Numbered from the stretch's first letter, positions 45,023-53,730 are shown. The stretch: DNA of 64,000 nucleotides from Thiothrix winogradskyi (GCF_021650935.1 NZ_CP091244.1:62001-126000); one strand, 5' to 3'. Made by a program: numbers and translations. The notes: generated by a model from the letters alone, not told the origin.

Positions 45023-45586
45023 TTAACCACACCACTGCGATTCACACGGAACACCATCATTATCACCATCCATTTCGGTATCGGGGCAATTTTTCTGATA
45101 ATACGTCGCCTCAGCACAAGAGGTCATTTGAGAACAAAACTGCTTCCCCTGACACTGAAAAGCGGAAGTATTCGACGTTGGAGCAAGTGGTTCAGCAAGC
45201 CGTTGTATGCCTACAGATTCGGTAACAGGGTAAGATCCACTAGCTGTTGACGTAGCATTCTGCCACGCATAAACCCCGCCCCCAACTGCTAACAGGACAG
45301 CAATCAGTGGCGTTAAAATGCCCTGCCCTTGCTTCTTTGCATAAGCGCCACGAGCAGGTTTATGCGGCTGATTCGCCATCTGGACATACTGAACATCAGC
45401 GGCACAGAAGCCACGTTTTTCATCCTTGATACATTCATACGTGACCAGCTCATTCACTGCCGGGCGTTTTTGCCCGCGAGCGAACGCACTGATATGCAAA
45501 AACACTTTGGTATTGGAACTATTCTGGGTGATGAAACCAAAGCCACGATCATCTTTCCAATCGGTGATTTTACCCTGATAACGCAT
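45023..45586 (-). CDS. Cold-shock domain-TM-excalibur fusion protein
   Basis: 187-residue three-part protein. Residues 1-68 are a cold-shock domain (GKITDWKDDRGFGFITQ, VFLHISAF), which binds single-stranded nucleic acid. A basic linker leads to one membrane helix (about 90-108, ILTPLIAVLLAVGGGVYAW). The C-terminus (about 145-187) is an excalibur calcium-binding motif with CSQMTSCAEA, DTEMDGDNDGVPCE and five cysteines. So a cytosolic nucleic-acid domain is tethered to an outside calcium-binding domain. Such fusions occur in other proteobacteria, but no mechanism is known. Confidence 0.85.
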   Translation of the reverse strand: MRYQGKITDWKDDRGFGFITQNSSNTKVFLHISAFARGQKRPAVNELVTYECIKDEKRGFCAADVQYVQMANQPHKPARGAYAKKQGQGILTPLIAVLLAVGGGVYAWQNATSTASGSYPVTESVGIQRLAEPLAPTSNTSAFQCQGKQFCSQMTSCAEATYYQKNCPDTEMDGDNDGVPCESQWCG

Positions 45587-45683
45587 GTTGCCTCGAAAAT
45601 TAGTTGTTGTAGCGAAAAGGCTGCCGTTCTCATGAAATTAAACGTCAGTAACCTCAACTCAACAAATTTTCAAGATGAATGGC

Positions 45684-45815
45684 TTACGCTAACATCAAGC
45701 GCAGCGGCAGCATCGGCGAAACCACAAACCCTTGCCGTTGGTAAAAGCGTTGCGCGGCATCATTCACCGCATCCGTCAGCAGGATAATCCGCAAACAGCC
45801 ATTCGCCTTGGCAAG
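45684..45815 (-). pseudogene. GNAT acetyltransferase, C-terminal remnant
   Basis: Minus-strand frame ending in a stop at 45684 encodes AKANGCLRIILLTDAVNDAA and then QRFYQRQGFV, the last beta-alpha-beta unit of a GNAT N-acetyltransferase (the .N..A.RFY...GF pattern). The acetyl-CoA-binding R/QxxGxG/A part is missing because similarity stops at about 45815, where a plus-strand DUF559 end begins. No start or ribosome site belongs to it. Confidence 0.62.
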
Positions 45816-45944
45816 CGCGATAACTGGATGCAGCAACAACAGTTTCAGGTACTGCGCTTCTGGAATCACGAAATACTGAACCACCAAGAAGCCGTTTTAC
45901 AACAAATCCGCCACGCCTTACACCTCAGTCACCACACCTCTTAG
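45813..45944 (+). pseudogene. DUF559 (Vsr-like nuclease fold) C-terminal remnant
   Basis: Plus-strand frame ending at 45944 encodes KRDNWMQQQQFQVLRFWNHE and then ILNHQEAVLQQIRHAL, the C-terminal end of DUF559 proteins (RD.WL...GF.VLRFWN.EVL.N...VL). The catalytic N-terminal part is absent; similarity begins at about 45813, next to or overlapping the truncated end of the minus-strand GNAT remnant. Confidence 0.65.
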
Positions 45945-45990
45945 CCCCTTCACCCCTTGCGGGGGAAGGGGTTGGGGATGGGGGGAAGTT
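45945..45990. repeat. CCCCTTC...GAAGGGG repeat, copy 1
   Basis: Hairpin-forming element CCCCTTCACCCC-TTGC-GGGGGAAGGGG followed by GTTGGGGATGGGGG. A closely similar copy follows the TPR gene at 61745-61790; the trailing GTTCGGAGTGA is shared by both. It directly follows the DUF559 remnant. Confidence 0.75.
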
Positions 45991-46012
45991 CGGAGTGATA
46001 ACGTAAGCGGGG

Positions 46013-47299
46013 TTAGCCCTGTTCCCGCGCTACTGCCCGATGCCCAATATCCGTGCGGTAATACACCTTATCCCAATCAAGCGCTTGCACCAGTTTGTAA
46101 GCATTTTTCTGCGCCTCGGTGACATTATTGCCTAAACCTACCGCGCACAACACCCGCCCACCGCTGGTAACAACCTTGTCATCTTGGAACGCAGTACCCG
46201 CATGAAACACCTTGCCATCGAGGATTGCAGCCACTTCCAACCCCGCAATCACGTCACCTTTGCGGTAAGCATCCGGGTAGCCCCCCGCCGCCAGCACCAC
46301 ACCCAATGACGCACGGCTATCCCATTCTGCGGTCACTTTATCCAAACGCGCATCCAACGCCGCTTCCAGCAAGCCGACGAAATCGGACTGCAAGCGCACC
46401 ATGATCGGCTGGGTTTCGGGATCACCAAAGCGGCAATTGAATTCCAACACTTTCGGCACACCTTGCGCATTGATCATCACACCCGCGTACAAAAAGCCGG
46501 TGTAAGGAATACCATCCGCCGCCATGCCGCGCACGGTGGGGTAAATCACTTCCTGCATAATGCGTTCGTGCATCGCAGGCGTAACCACTGGCGCGGGGGA
46601 ATACGCCCCCATACCGCCGGTATTGGGGCCTTTATCGCCATTATCGCGGGCTTTGTGATCTTGCGAACTTGCCATTGCCAACACGTGTTCGCCATCCACC
46701 ATCACGATGAAACTAGCTTCTTCGCCCAGCAAAAACTCCTCGATTACCACGCGACTGCCCGCCGCGCCAAAGGCATTGCCTGCCAGCATATCCTGCACCG
46801 CTGCAATCGCCTCGTCCTCGGTTTGCGCCAGAATCACACCCTTGCCCGCCGCCAGCCCGTCGGCTTTCACCACAATCGGCGCACCCATTTGGCGGATGTA
46901 GGCAATCGCGGGTTCAACCTCGGTGAAATTCGCGTATTCGGCAGTGGCAATGTGATGCCGCGCCAGAAAATCCTTGGCAAAGGCTTTCGATGACTCCAAT
47001 TGCGCTGCTTGTTGGGTGGGGCCAAAACAACGCAAACCCGCCGCACGGAATTTATCCACAATGCCTTTGGAAAGCGGTGCTTCGGGGCCAACCACGGTCA
47101 GTTCAACCGCGTGTTGCTGCGCGTATGCCAGCAACGCATCCACGTCTTCTGCCGCAATCGGCACATTGCGCATATTGGGTTCTAACGCCGTGCCCGCATT
47201 ACCGGGAGCAACCAGCACCTCGCTTACCCGCCCGGATTGTGCAATCTTCCATGCCAGCGCGTGTTCACGTCCGCCGCCGCCTACTACCAGTACTTTCAT
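46013..47299 (-). CDS. purD: Phosphoribosylamine-glycine ligase
   Basis: Second step of purine synthesis, 428 residues, ATP-dependent joining of glycine to phosphoribosylamine. Start ATG 47299 (MKVLVVGGGGREHALAWK) follows GGGAG; the frame extends further upstream without similarity. ATP-grasp blocks are present: VKADGLAAGKGVILAQ, VVIEEFLLGEEASF, GPNTGGMGAYSPAP and VLEFNCRFGDPETQ. Length matches E. coli PurD. purH, its usual partner, is not in view. Confidence 0.96.
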   Translation of the reverse strand: MKVLVVGGGGREHALAWKIAQSGRVSEVLVAPGNAGTALEPNMRNVPIAAEDVDALLAYAQQHAVELTVVGPEAPLSKGIVDKFRAAGLRCFGPTQQAAQLESSKAFAKDFLARHHIATAEYANFTEVEPAIAYIRQMGAPIVVKADGLAAGKGVILAQTEDEAIAAVQDMLAGNAFGAAGSRVVIEEFLLGEEASFIVMVDGEHVLAMASSQDHKARDNGDKGPNTGGMGAYSPAPVVTPAMHERIMQEVIYPTVRGMAADGIPYTGFLYAGVMINAQGVPKVLEFNCRFGDPETQPIMVRLQSDFVGLLEAALDARLDKVTAEWDSRASLGVVLAAGGYPDAYRKGDVIAGLEVAAILDGKVFHAGTAFQDDKVVTSGGRVLCAVGLGNNVTEAQKNAYKLVQALDWDKVYYRTDIGHRAVAREQG

Positions 47300-47429
47300 C
47301 GTGTTACTCCCATTGCATCCTGAAAAACGCACCATTAAAGCGGGATTAGGTAGCCGTTTCAAGCGTTCATGCGTTTAATCATCAGTAAGTTGAAGCCGGA
47401 AACACCGCGCATAAAGGAATAGCCGGGAT

Positions 47430-47774
47430 ATGAATCAGTATTGTTACTATGGATGCTTGCTCATCGCCGCCGCATTAATGGGATGCGGGCAAAAAACACA
47501 CCCATCAGCGGTCACATTACCCGCCAGCCGCGTGATTGCCACCTTGTACGCCGTGCACACTGACACTAACACGGATACTGTCCCCTGTTATCACCGGCCC
47601 GATGCCAGCTCGCCTGCTGTCCTGCATTTGCGCCATCAACAACAGGTTCACTTGGCTTCACCACAGGGTACGATGGTGCAACAGGGTGAAACTTACTGGC
47701 TGCATATTAACCCACGCACCGCCCCCATCCCCGCCTGTTACCTGAATGTGCGCCACCTAATGCCACTGGCATGA
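47430..47774 (+). CDS. Small lipoprotein of unknown function
   Basis: 114-residue lipoprotein with lipobox LMGC (Cys19). The rest has an SH3-like layout: HRPDASSPAVLHLRHQQQVH and QGETYWLHINPRTA resemble the strands of bacterial SH3 domains that start with an exposed loop. Four cysteines besides the lipidated one are spread over the body. The next gene's upstream ATG overlaps its stop (ATGA). Not recognised beyond this. Confidence 0.68.
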   Translation: MNQYCYYGCLLIAAALMGCGQKTHPSAVTLPASRVIATLYAVHTDTNTDTVPCYHRPDASSPAVLHLRHQQQVHLASPQGTMVQQGETYWLHINPRTAPIPACYLNVRHLMPLA

Positions 47775-47821
47775 ACACTCTGGTATCCTCACGGTTTTCT
47801 CAAGCAACAAGCACCACCACC

Positions 47822-48253
47822 ATGAGCAATACCGTCCAAGCCAATAGCCGCATTCGCTGGCATTACCAGTTATTCCTCGCCGATGGGCATAAAGTGGAAG
47901 CCAGCGAAGACCCCGCTGGCGAGATTCTGCAACTGGGCAAAGGTGAAATTCACCCCAATCTGGAAAGCGCCCTGATCGGTTTGCCCCAAGGCGAACCCAT
48001 TCGTCTGATTATTATGGCGGATCAAGCCTTTGGGTATCCCGACACTGATGCCATTCAGACCTTGGCACGTGATGAATTTCCCGCCGACTGGCAGGTAAAT
48101 GCCGGGCAAATCATCAGCTTTGCACTACCATCAGGGCAAGAAATCCCCGGCAAGGTGCGCGACATCACGGCTGATAGCGTGGTCGTCGATTTCAACCATC
48201 CACTGGCTGGGCATAACATCACCTTTGAATTGGAAATTCTCGACATTTTATAA
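47822..48253 (+). CDS. FKBP-type peptidyl-prolyl isomerase, SlpA/FkpB-like
   Basis: 143-residue cytosolic isomerase. The start 47822 (MSNTVQANSRIRWHYQL) aligns with FkpB N-termini; an in-frame ATG at 47771 overlapping the previous stop would add 17 residues. Family segments include LGKGEIHPNLESALIGLPQG, PDADQAFG-like MADQAFGYPDTD, the insert-in-flap domain (about 70-115), and FNHPLAGHNITFELEILDI at the C-terminus. FkpB-type proteins act on nascent or ribosome-linked clients. In many proteobacteria the gene is next to lspA or ispH; here it is not. Confidence 0.88.
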   Translation: MSNTVQANSRIRWHYQLFLADGHKVEASEDPAGEILQLGKGEIHPNLESALIGLPQGEPIRLIIMADQAFGYPDTDAIQTLARDEFPADWQVNAGQIISFALPSGQEIPGKVRDITADSVVVDFNHPLAGHNITFELEILDIL

Positions 48254-48401
48254 GGTAGCGTCGTAAAAGGTGGAGGCGTAAAATCGTGCGTCTCTACGCT
48301 GTAATTACCTTAGCAATCAAGGTATAAATTCTAAAAATTTCCCCTGCACGTGCATTTGGTTGATGATAAGCGGCATCAAAATCAACAACCAAATTAGTTA
48401 C

Positions 48402-49196
48402 ATGACAACAATTGCGCATATTTCCGACCTGCATTTTGGGTGTGAAGCACCGATGCTGCGGGAAGGCTTACTGGAAACGCTGGAACACATCCACCCCGAA
48501 CTGGTGGTCATCAGTGGCGACTTAACCCAACAAGCCAGCCGCCGTGAATTCCGTGCCGCGCGGGAGTTTCTGGACAACCTCCCCTACCCTTACCTGATTG
48601 TTCCCGGCAACCACGACCTCACCGAACGCAATCTACCGGAACGCCTGCTATTCCCTTGGCAAAAATGGCGGCACTATATTTCCCCCGAACTCGAACCCGT
48701 CAAACACGCTGACGCTTTTATTGCTATCGGCATTAACACCGCACGACGTGCCAGCTTACACCCCGACTGGTCACGCGGCAGTATCAGCCGAATGCAAGTC
48801 GCCCGTATCCGTCGCCAATTGCAAACCACCCCGGCAACCAGCCTGCGTCTGTTAACCGCACACCATCCCTTCTGGTTGCCCGCCATGTTCGCGCACCGTG
48901 AACTGATCAGACGCGGGGAAACTGCCCTGCAAGCCTTCCAGTCCGAAGTCGACATTATCCTCAGCGGGCATGTGCATCTGGCTTACGCGCAAGTCACGCA
49001 AGGTGTCATCGTGTCTCATGCGGGTACAACACTCTCCAACCGCCTGCTGCTGCATCACACCAATAGCTTCAACGTCATTCGCGGCGACCGCCAACGCCTC
49101 AGTCTGGAATTGATGGAATGGGGCAGCCAGCGCTTCCGCCTGTCACGCCAGCAAGTATTCCGGCGGCACGAGGATGGCTGGCACCAGCAGCATTAG
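48402..49196 (+). CDS. Calcineurin-like metallophosphoesterase
   Basis: 264-residue phosphoesterase. Start 48402 (MTTIAHISDLHFG) was set by the metal motif at the N-terminus. Di-metal residues are visible in order: ISDLHFG, ISGDLTQ, VPGNHDLT, AHHPFW, LSGHVHLAY. This is the CpdA/Icc-like layout, but the substrate could be a cyclic nucleotide or another phosphodiester. No strong ribosome site precedes the start. It lies between the FKBP gene and the DUF1415 gene on the same strand. Confidence 0.88.
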   Translation: MTTIAHISDLHFGCEAPMLREGLLETLEHIHPELVVISGDLTQQASRREFRAAREFLDNLPYPYLIVPGNHDLTERNLPERLLFPWQKWRHYISPELEPVKHADAFIAIGINTARRASLHPDWSRGSISRMQVARIRRQLQTTPATSLRLLTAHHPFWLPAMFAHRELIRRGETALQAFQSEVDIILSGHVHLAYAQVTQGVIVSHAGTTLSNRLLLHHTNSFNVIRGDRQRLSLELMEWGSQRFRLSRQQVFRRHEDGWHQQH

Positions 49197-49234
49197 TGTT
49201 ATAATAAGCACCCGATCACCATAACCAAGACGCC

Positions 49235-49807
49235 ATGCAATACCCCAACGCTACCTACATTGCCCAAACCCGCTGCTGGCTGGAAAACGTTGTCCTCAAA
49301 CACAACCTCTGCCCGTTTGCCCACAAGCCGTTCAAAGGCGGGCAAATCCATTTCGTCGTCACTGATTCCGCCCGTCCCGAATTTTTGCTGGAAGACTTGC
49401 AGCACGAACTCGAACAACTCCGCGCCACCCCCGCCAGCGAAGTCGAAACCACCTTGCTGATTCACCCCGGCACGCTGGAAGATTTCCTCGACTACAACGA
49501 CTTCCTCGATCTGGTCGATGCGCTCTTGGAAGACAGCGGCTTTGCAGGTGAATTCCAAGTTGCCAGTTTCCACCCCGATTACCAATTTGAAGGCACGCGC
49601 CCGAACGACGCGGAAAACTTCACCAACCGTTCGCCCTGGCCAATGCTGCACTTAATCCGCGAAGACAGCCTGGCGCAAGCCATTGACAGTTATCCTGATG
49701 TCGATGCCATTCCTGAGCGCAATATTGCCACCATGAATGCACTGGGAACGGCACACCACCGTCACGTGTTGGAAACCTGTTTACAAACCAAAAAAGAGCC
49801 TGAATGA
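49235..49807 (+). CDS. DUF1415 domain protein
   Basis: 190-residue cytosolic protein, full length for DUF1415. Visible family blocks are WLENVVLKHNLCPFAHKPF near the N-terminus, LLIHPGTLEDFLDYNDFLDL in the middle, and ASFHPDYQFEGTRPNDAENF, NRSPWPMLHLIREDS. The invariant LCPFA and DYN...F positions suggest an enzyme, but no activity is known to me. The rhomboid gene starts inside its stop (ATGA), so they are translationally coupled. Confidence 0.9.
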   Translation: MQYPNATYIAQTRCWLENVVLKHNLCPFAHKPFKGGQIHFVVTDSARPEFLLEDLQHELEQLRATPASEVETTLLIHPGTLEDFLDYNDFLDLVDALLEDSGFAGEFQVASFHPDYQFEGTRPNDAENFTNRSPWPMLHLIREDSLAQAIDSYPDVDAIPERNIATMNALGTAHHRHVLETCLQTKKEPE

Positions 49808-50367
49808 AAAGCCACATCCACCGTATCCGCGAAGAATTACCGCTGGTTCTCCTGTTTCTCGCCACCATTTGGGGCGTATTTCTTTTGGATCGTATCCTGC
49901 CACTGGAACGCTTGGGGCTGATTCCGCGTGATCTCGGTGGGTTAATTGGCATTGTGACCATGCCGTTTCTGCATTCCAACTTTACGCATTTGCTGAACAA
50001 TACTGTGCCGTTGGCGGTATTGCTGACGTTACTGGCGGGTTCGCGCACTGATTCACGCGCTGCGGTGGCACTGGTGGCTGTCGTGGGCGGGGTATTGCTG
50101 TGGCTGTTTGGACGCGGGCATTCGCTGCACATTGGCGCAAGCGGGCTGGTGTTTGGGCTGGCTGTGTTTTTAATCGTCTCCGGCGCATTGGAACGGCGCA
50201 TTGTGCCGCTACTCGTCAGCGCTTTCGTGGCATTCACTTACGGCACAACGTTGCTCACGGGGATTTCGCCTTGGCAAGCCGGTGTATCGTGGGATGGGCA
50301 TCTGCTCGGCGGGGTCGCTGGGGGTTTGGTCGCTTGGTTGTTGGTGCGCAAAACCCCAGCCGCCTGA
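49804..50367 (+). CDS. Rhomboid-family intramembrane serine protease
   Basis: 187-residue membrane protein with about six helices. The catalytic serine is in HIGASGLVFGLAV (GxSG, near residue 116) and the partner histidine in SWDGHLLGGVAGG (near residue 165). The N-terminal loop has LHSNFTHLLNNTVPL, the conserved HxxxxHxxxN pattern. So the dyad and oxyanion asparagine are intact. Substrates are unknown. It is coupled to the DUF1415 gene and convergent with the CBS gene. Confidence 0.92.
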   Translation: MKSHIHRIREELPLVLLFLATIWGVFLLDRILPLERLGLIPRDLGGLIGIVTMPFLHSNFTHLLNNTVPLAVLLTLLAGSRTDSRAAVALVAVVGGVLLWLFGRGHSLHIGASGLVFGLAVFLIVSGALERRIVPLLVSAFVAFTYGTTLLTGISPWQAGVSWDGHLLGGVAGGLVAWLLVRKTPAA

Positions 50368-50377
50368 TTGCCTATGC

Positions 50378-50794
50378 TTACACCGGAACGCCGGACTCAC
50401 CAATGGTGCGCAGGGCTTTCAGGACATCCAAGCGCGTAATGACCCCCACCACGCGGTTGTCATCTACCACAGGATAACGGCGATAATGGTCATCCATGAA
50501 CATTTTTGCCACATCGAGGATGCTATCTTCCGCATCCACGGTGCGCACATCTCGTGACATTTTTTCCCCTATCGTGCCGCGCCAACCAGAGTGGTAGCCC
50601 GAACGCAATGCCGCATCAATGCAGTCGGTAACGGATAGAATCCCGACCAAATTACCTCTGTTGTCCATCACCGCACCACCAAACAGGTTGCGGTCGGTAA
50701 AAATATCAACGGCTTCGCGCATATCCTGATTTTCATACAGGGTGGCGAGGCGGTTTGACATGTAATGACGTACCGACAATGAAACTTCCGCCAT
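50378..50794 (-). CDS. CBS-pair protein
   Basis: 138-residue protein made of two CBS motifs and little else (about 8-65 and 75-135). Segments MSNRLATLYENQDMREAVDI and GGAVMDNRGNLVGILSVTDC form the first; YRRYPVVDDNRVVGVITRLD forms the second. Such proteins bind adenosine nucleotides and act as energy-state sensors on partner proteins. It is the last gene on this strand after nqrM (21 bp away), so it may be part of the nqr transcript. Confidence 0.88.
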   Translation of the reverse strand: MAEVSLSVRHYMSNRLATLYENQDMREAVDIFTDRNLFGGAVMDNRGNLVGILSVTDCIDAALRSGYHSGWRGTIGEKMSRDVRTVDAEDSILDVAKMFMDDHYRRYPVVDDNRVVGVITRLDVLKALRTIGESGVPV

Positions 50795-50815
50795 GATGGA
50801 CTCCTCCAGCTTAAT

Positions 50816-51052
50816 TCAAGATTTTAAAATATCATGCCGTTTCAGTACGGCTTCGCGTTGTTCTTGTGCCATTCTTTGCTTGCGTTTCTCACAAGGATTA
50901 GAACAGGAACAGTCACTTTTTTCTATACCCGGAATCGCGGACAAGCCACCACAACTGCCTTGCAGGCTACGATGATTCAAAATCCAGCCCAAAGCCAAGC
51001 CGATAATTGCCAACCCAAAAATAAGAAAAGTTAATAGAAAAACTTCCATCAT
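50816..51052 (-). CDS. nqrM: NQR maturation protein NqrM
   Basis: 78-residue single-pass membrane protein (helix about 4-24). The cysteine pattern GSCGGL...CSCSNPC matches NqrM, needed to deliver or assemble the iron centre held by NqrD and NqrE. The start could be either of two adjacent ATGs (51052 or 51049). It is 183 bp downstream of nqrF, with two hairpins in the gap. The flavin transferase gene apbE, which lies in this cluster in Vibrio, is absent here. Confidence 0.9.
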   Translation of the reverse strand: MMEVFLLTFLIFGLAIIGLALGWILNHRSLQGSCGGLSAIPGIEKSDCSCSNPCEKRKQRMAQEQREAVLKRHDILKS

Positions 51053-51142
51053 TATTTACCGTTAATCTTAGTAATTCGGAATATTATCATGCTGCACTGC
51101 AAAAACATTTCACGTTTGCGAATTTTGAGCTACTATTACCTT

Positions 51143-51197
51143 GGGTTAGGCAACTAACCCATTTCCTCCTAGCGGTTCGGGGTGGACATCCACCCCG
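51143..51197. promoter_or_regulatory. Two adjacent hairpins between nqrF and nqrM
   Basis: Stems GGGTTAG-GCAA-CTAACCC (51143-51160) and CGGGGTGG-ACAT-CCACCCCG (51178-51197) lie in the 183-bp gap. Neither is followed by a T-tract in the operon's direction, so they look more like RNA-processing or stability structures that separate nqrM from nqrF expression than like terminators. Confidence 0.5.
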
Positions 51198-51235
51198 CTC
51201 TTTATCGCCAAAAATCAATGAATTAGAACAAAAGC

Positions 51236-52456
51236 CTACCCACCAAAATCATCCAGCAGAATATTTTCGCGCTCCACGCCAATATCCAATAGCATCCTTA
51301 CCACAGCCGCATTCATCATCGGCGGTCCGCACAAGTAATATTCGCACTCTTCCGGTGCAGCGTGATCCTTTAAATAATTTTTATAGAGCACATCGTGGAT
51401 AAACCCAACGTACCCCGTCCAATTATCTTCCGGCTGCGGTTCGGATAAGCCCATGTGCCACATAAAATTCGGGTTTTCGGCGGCTAAGGTATCAAACTCA
51501 TCCACGTAAAACGCTTCCCGCAAACTTCTTGCACCGTACCAGAATGACATTTTGCGCTTACTTTTCAAGCGGCGTAATTGGTCGTAAATGTGCGAACGCA
51601 TCGGAGCCATGCCCGCGCCACCGCCGATAAACACCATTTCATTATCCGTCTTACGCGCAAAGAATTCACCGTAAGGCCCTGAAACGGTTACTTTATCACC
51701 CGGTTTGAGGTTGAAAATAAACGACGACATTTTGCCAGCAGGAATGTCATTCTTGCCCGGTGGCGGGGTCGCAATGCGCACATTGAGCATCACAATATCG
51801 TCTTCTTCGGGGTAACTTGCCATTGAATAGGCACGCAATACCGGCTCTTCGACATGCGATTCAATATCCCACAGTTTGTATTTATCCCAATCGTCGCGGA
51901 ACTTGGGTGGAATATCAAAGCTGGAATACTTCAAATCATGCGGCGGGCATTCGATCTGAATATACCCCCCAGCACGGAAGTCGATCTTTTCGCCCTTTGG
52001 CAACTCCACCACCAGCTCCTTGATAAAGGTGGCTTTATTGTCGTTGGAGCGTACCGTGCATTCCCACTTTTTCACGCCGAATACGTCTTCCGGCACTTCG
52101 ATTTTCATGTCCTGCTTGACGGCAACTTGGCAGGCTAAACGCTCACCTTCGGCTGCTTGGCGGCGGTTAATGTGACCTTCTTCGGTAGGCAGTAACGTAC
52201 CGCCACCTTCCAGCACTTTTACGCGGCATTGCGCACACGTACCACCACCACCGCAGGCAGACGACACGAACAAACCTTTATCCGCCAATGCGCCCAGCAG
52301 TTTCGTACCGGGTTTGACGATGAGTTCTTTTTCGCCATTCACCAGAATGCGAATATCGCCAGTGGCTACCAGTTTGGAACGTGCAAACAAAATGCCGTAC
52401 ACCAAGCCAATAATCATGAGGTTAAACAGGGCTACGCCCAAAATAACGGTTGTCAT
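51236..52456 (-). CDS. nqrF: Na+-translocating NADH:quinone oxidoreductase subunit F
   Basis: NADH-oxidising subunit of 406 residues. An N-terminal membrane helix (about 3-25) is followed by a ferredoxin domain with 2Fe-2S cysteines in SACGGGGTCAQCRVKV and a later RLACQ. The flavin reductase half has the FAD motif RAYSMASYP and the NADH motifs GGGAGMAPMRSH and YLCGPPMMNAAV. Electrons pass NADH to FAD to 2Fe-2S and on to the membrane subunits. Last of the tight nqrA-F set. Confidence 0.96.
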   Translation of the reverse strand: MTTVILGVALFNLMIIGLVYGILFARSKLVATGDIRILVNGEKELIVKPGTKLLGALADKGLFVSSACGGGGTCAQCRVKVLEGGGTLLPTEEGHINRRQAAEGERLACQVAVKQDMKIEVPEDVFGVKKWECTVRSNDNKATFIKELVVELPKGEKIDFRAGGYIQIECPPHDLKYSSFDIPPKFRDDWDKYKLWDIESHVEEPVLRAYSMASYPEEDDIVMLNVRIATPPPGKNDIPAGKMSSFIFNLKPGDKVTVSGPYGEFFARKTDNEMVFIGGGAGMAPMRSHIYDQLRRLKSKRKMSFWYGARSLREAFYVDEFDTLAAENPNFMWHMGLSEPQPEDNWTGYVGFIHDVLYKNYLKDHAAPEECEYYLCGPPMMNAAVVRMLLDIGVERENILLDDFGG

Positions 52457-52469
52457 TGCGTCTTGCCCC

Positions 52470-53066
52470 TTATAACTGAATGCCGGAGAAGGACATAAAG
52501 CCCAACGACATCAGCCCGACCGTAATAAAAATTATCCCCAAACCTTGCAAACCGACGGGGACATCGCTGTATTTCATGCGTTCGCGCACACCTGCGAGTA
52601 CCACGATAGCCAGCATCCAGCTAAAACCGCTGCCGAAACCGTAGACCACGCTTTCGGTGAACGTGTAATCGCGTTCCACCATGAATAACGCTCCGCCCAA
52701 AATCGCACAGTTAACCGTAATCAGTGGCAGGAACACCCCTAAGGCTTGGTACAGCGATGGCACGAATTTATCCAGTACCATTTCCAGCACCTGTACTATC
52801 GCCGCAATCACCGCAATGTAGCTGATCAAACCCAAAAAGCGCAGGTCGACACCCTGCAACAGGGCACTTTCCTTCAGAAAGACATTGAGGATCAGGTTGT
52901 TGGCAGGCACGGTAATCGCTTGCACAATTACCACCGCGATCCCCAGCCCCACCGCCGTTTCAATCTTTTTGGAAATGGCGATGAAGGTACACATTCCCAA
53001 AAAGAAGGTGAGAGCCATGTTCTCAATGAACACGGCTTTGATAAACAGACTTAACATGGCTTCCAT
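52470..53066 (-). CDS. nqrE: Na+-NQR subunit E
   Basis: 198-residue integral membrane subunit with six helices. Start ATG 53066 (MEAMLSLFIKAVFIENMALT) aligns with the Vibrio protein and gives the same length; the frame is open upstream inside nqrD. IENMALTFFLGMCTF carries the conserved cysteine that, with NqrD, holds an iron centre, and LPLITVNCAILGGALFM has the second. VYGFGSGFSWMLAIV is also typical. Confidence 0.95.
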   Translation of the reverse strand: MEAMLSLFIKAVFIENMALTFFLGMCTFIAISKKIETAVGLGIAVVIVQAITVPANNLILNVFLKESALLQGVDLRFLGLISYIAVIAAIVQVLEMVLDKFVPSLYQALGVFLPLITVNCAILGGALFMVERDYTFTESVVYGFGSGFSWMLAIVVLAGVRERMKYSDVPVGLQGLGIIFITVGLMSLGFMSFSGIQL

Positions 53067-53067
53067 A

Positions 53068-53730
53068 TCAGCGATTCCCCAGTCCGTGTTTCTCATGAAT
53101 CTTGAAGTCGTGGACTTCGCACTGTTCCGGGTATCGGGTGCGGATGACCCAAATCAACATACCGATGATAAAGAACGCACTCGGCGGCAATAGCATCAAG
53201 CCGTTGGGTTCGTACCACCCACCATTTTTGACCAGCGTGAAAATTTCATACCCCAGCAGTGCCCCTGAACCAGACAATTCGCGAATGACTGCCACGATAA
53301 TCAGTATCAGGCTGTAACCCAAACCATTGCCAATCCCGTCAAGGAAACTCATCCCCGGCGGATTTTGCATGGCATAGGCTTCTGCCCGCCCCATGACGAT
53401 GCAGTTGGTGATAATCAAACCAACGAATACGGACAATTGCTTAGCCGTGCTGAAGGCATAGGCTTTCATCAACTGATCCACCACGATAACTAGTGACGCA
53501 ATGATGGTCATCTGCACAATAATGCGGATACTGCTAGGAATGTGGTTGCGGATGGCACTGATGGAGGCGTTGGAAAACGCCGTTACCGTGGTCAACGCGA
53601 CCGCCATCAACAACGCCGTTTTCAGCGAGCTGGTGACAGCCAAGGCGGAACAGATGCCGAGGATTTGTAGGGTAATCGGGTTATTGGCGACCAAGGGGGT
53701 CGTAATTACCTTGCTGGTTTCAGGCTTCAT
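53068..53730 (-). CDS. nqrD: Na+-NQR subunit D
   Basis: 220-residue integral membrane subunit, mirror-related to NqrE with six helices. LQILGICSALAVTSSLKTAL and LIITNCIVMGRAEAYAM carry the cysteines that share the iron centre with NqrE. The gene overlaps nqrC by 4 bp (ATGA) and ends 1 bp before nqrE. The N-terminus is normal. Confidence 0.95.
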   Translation of the reverse strand: MKPETSKVITTPLVANNPITLQILGICSALAVTSSLKTALLMAVALTTVTAFSNASISAIRNHIPSSIRIIVQMTIIASLVIVVDQLMKAYAFSTAKQLSVFVGLIITNCIVMGRAEAYAMQNPPGMSFLDGIGNGLGYSLILIIVAVIRELSGSGALLGYEIFTLVKNGGWYEPNGLMLLPPSAFFIIGMLIWVIRTRYPEQCEVHDFKIHEKHGLGNR

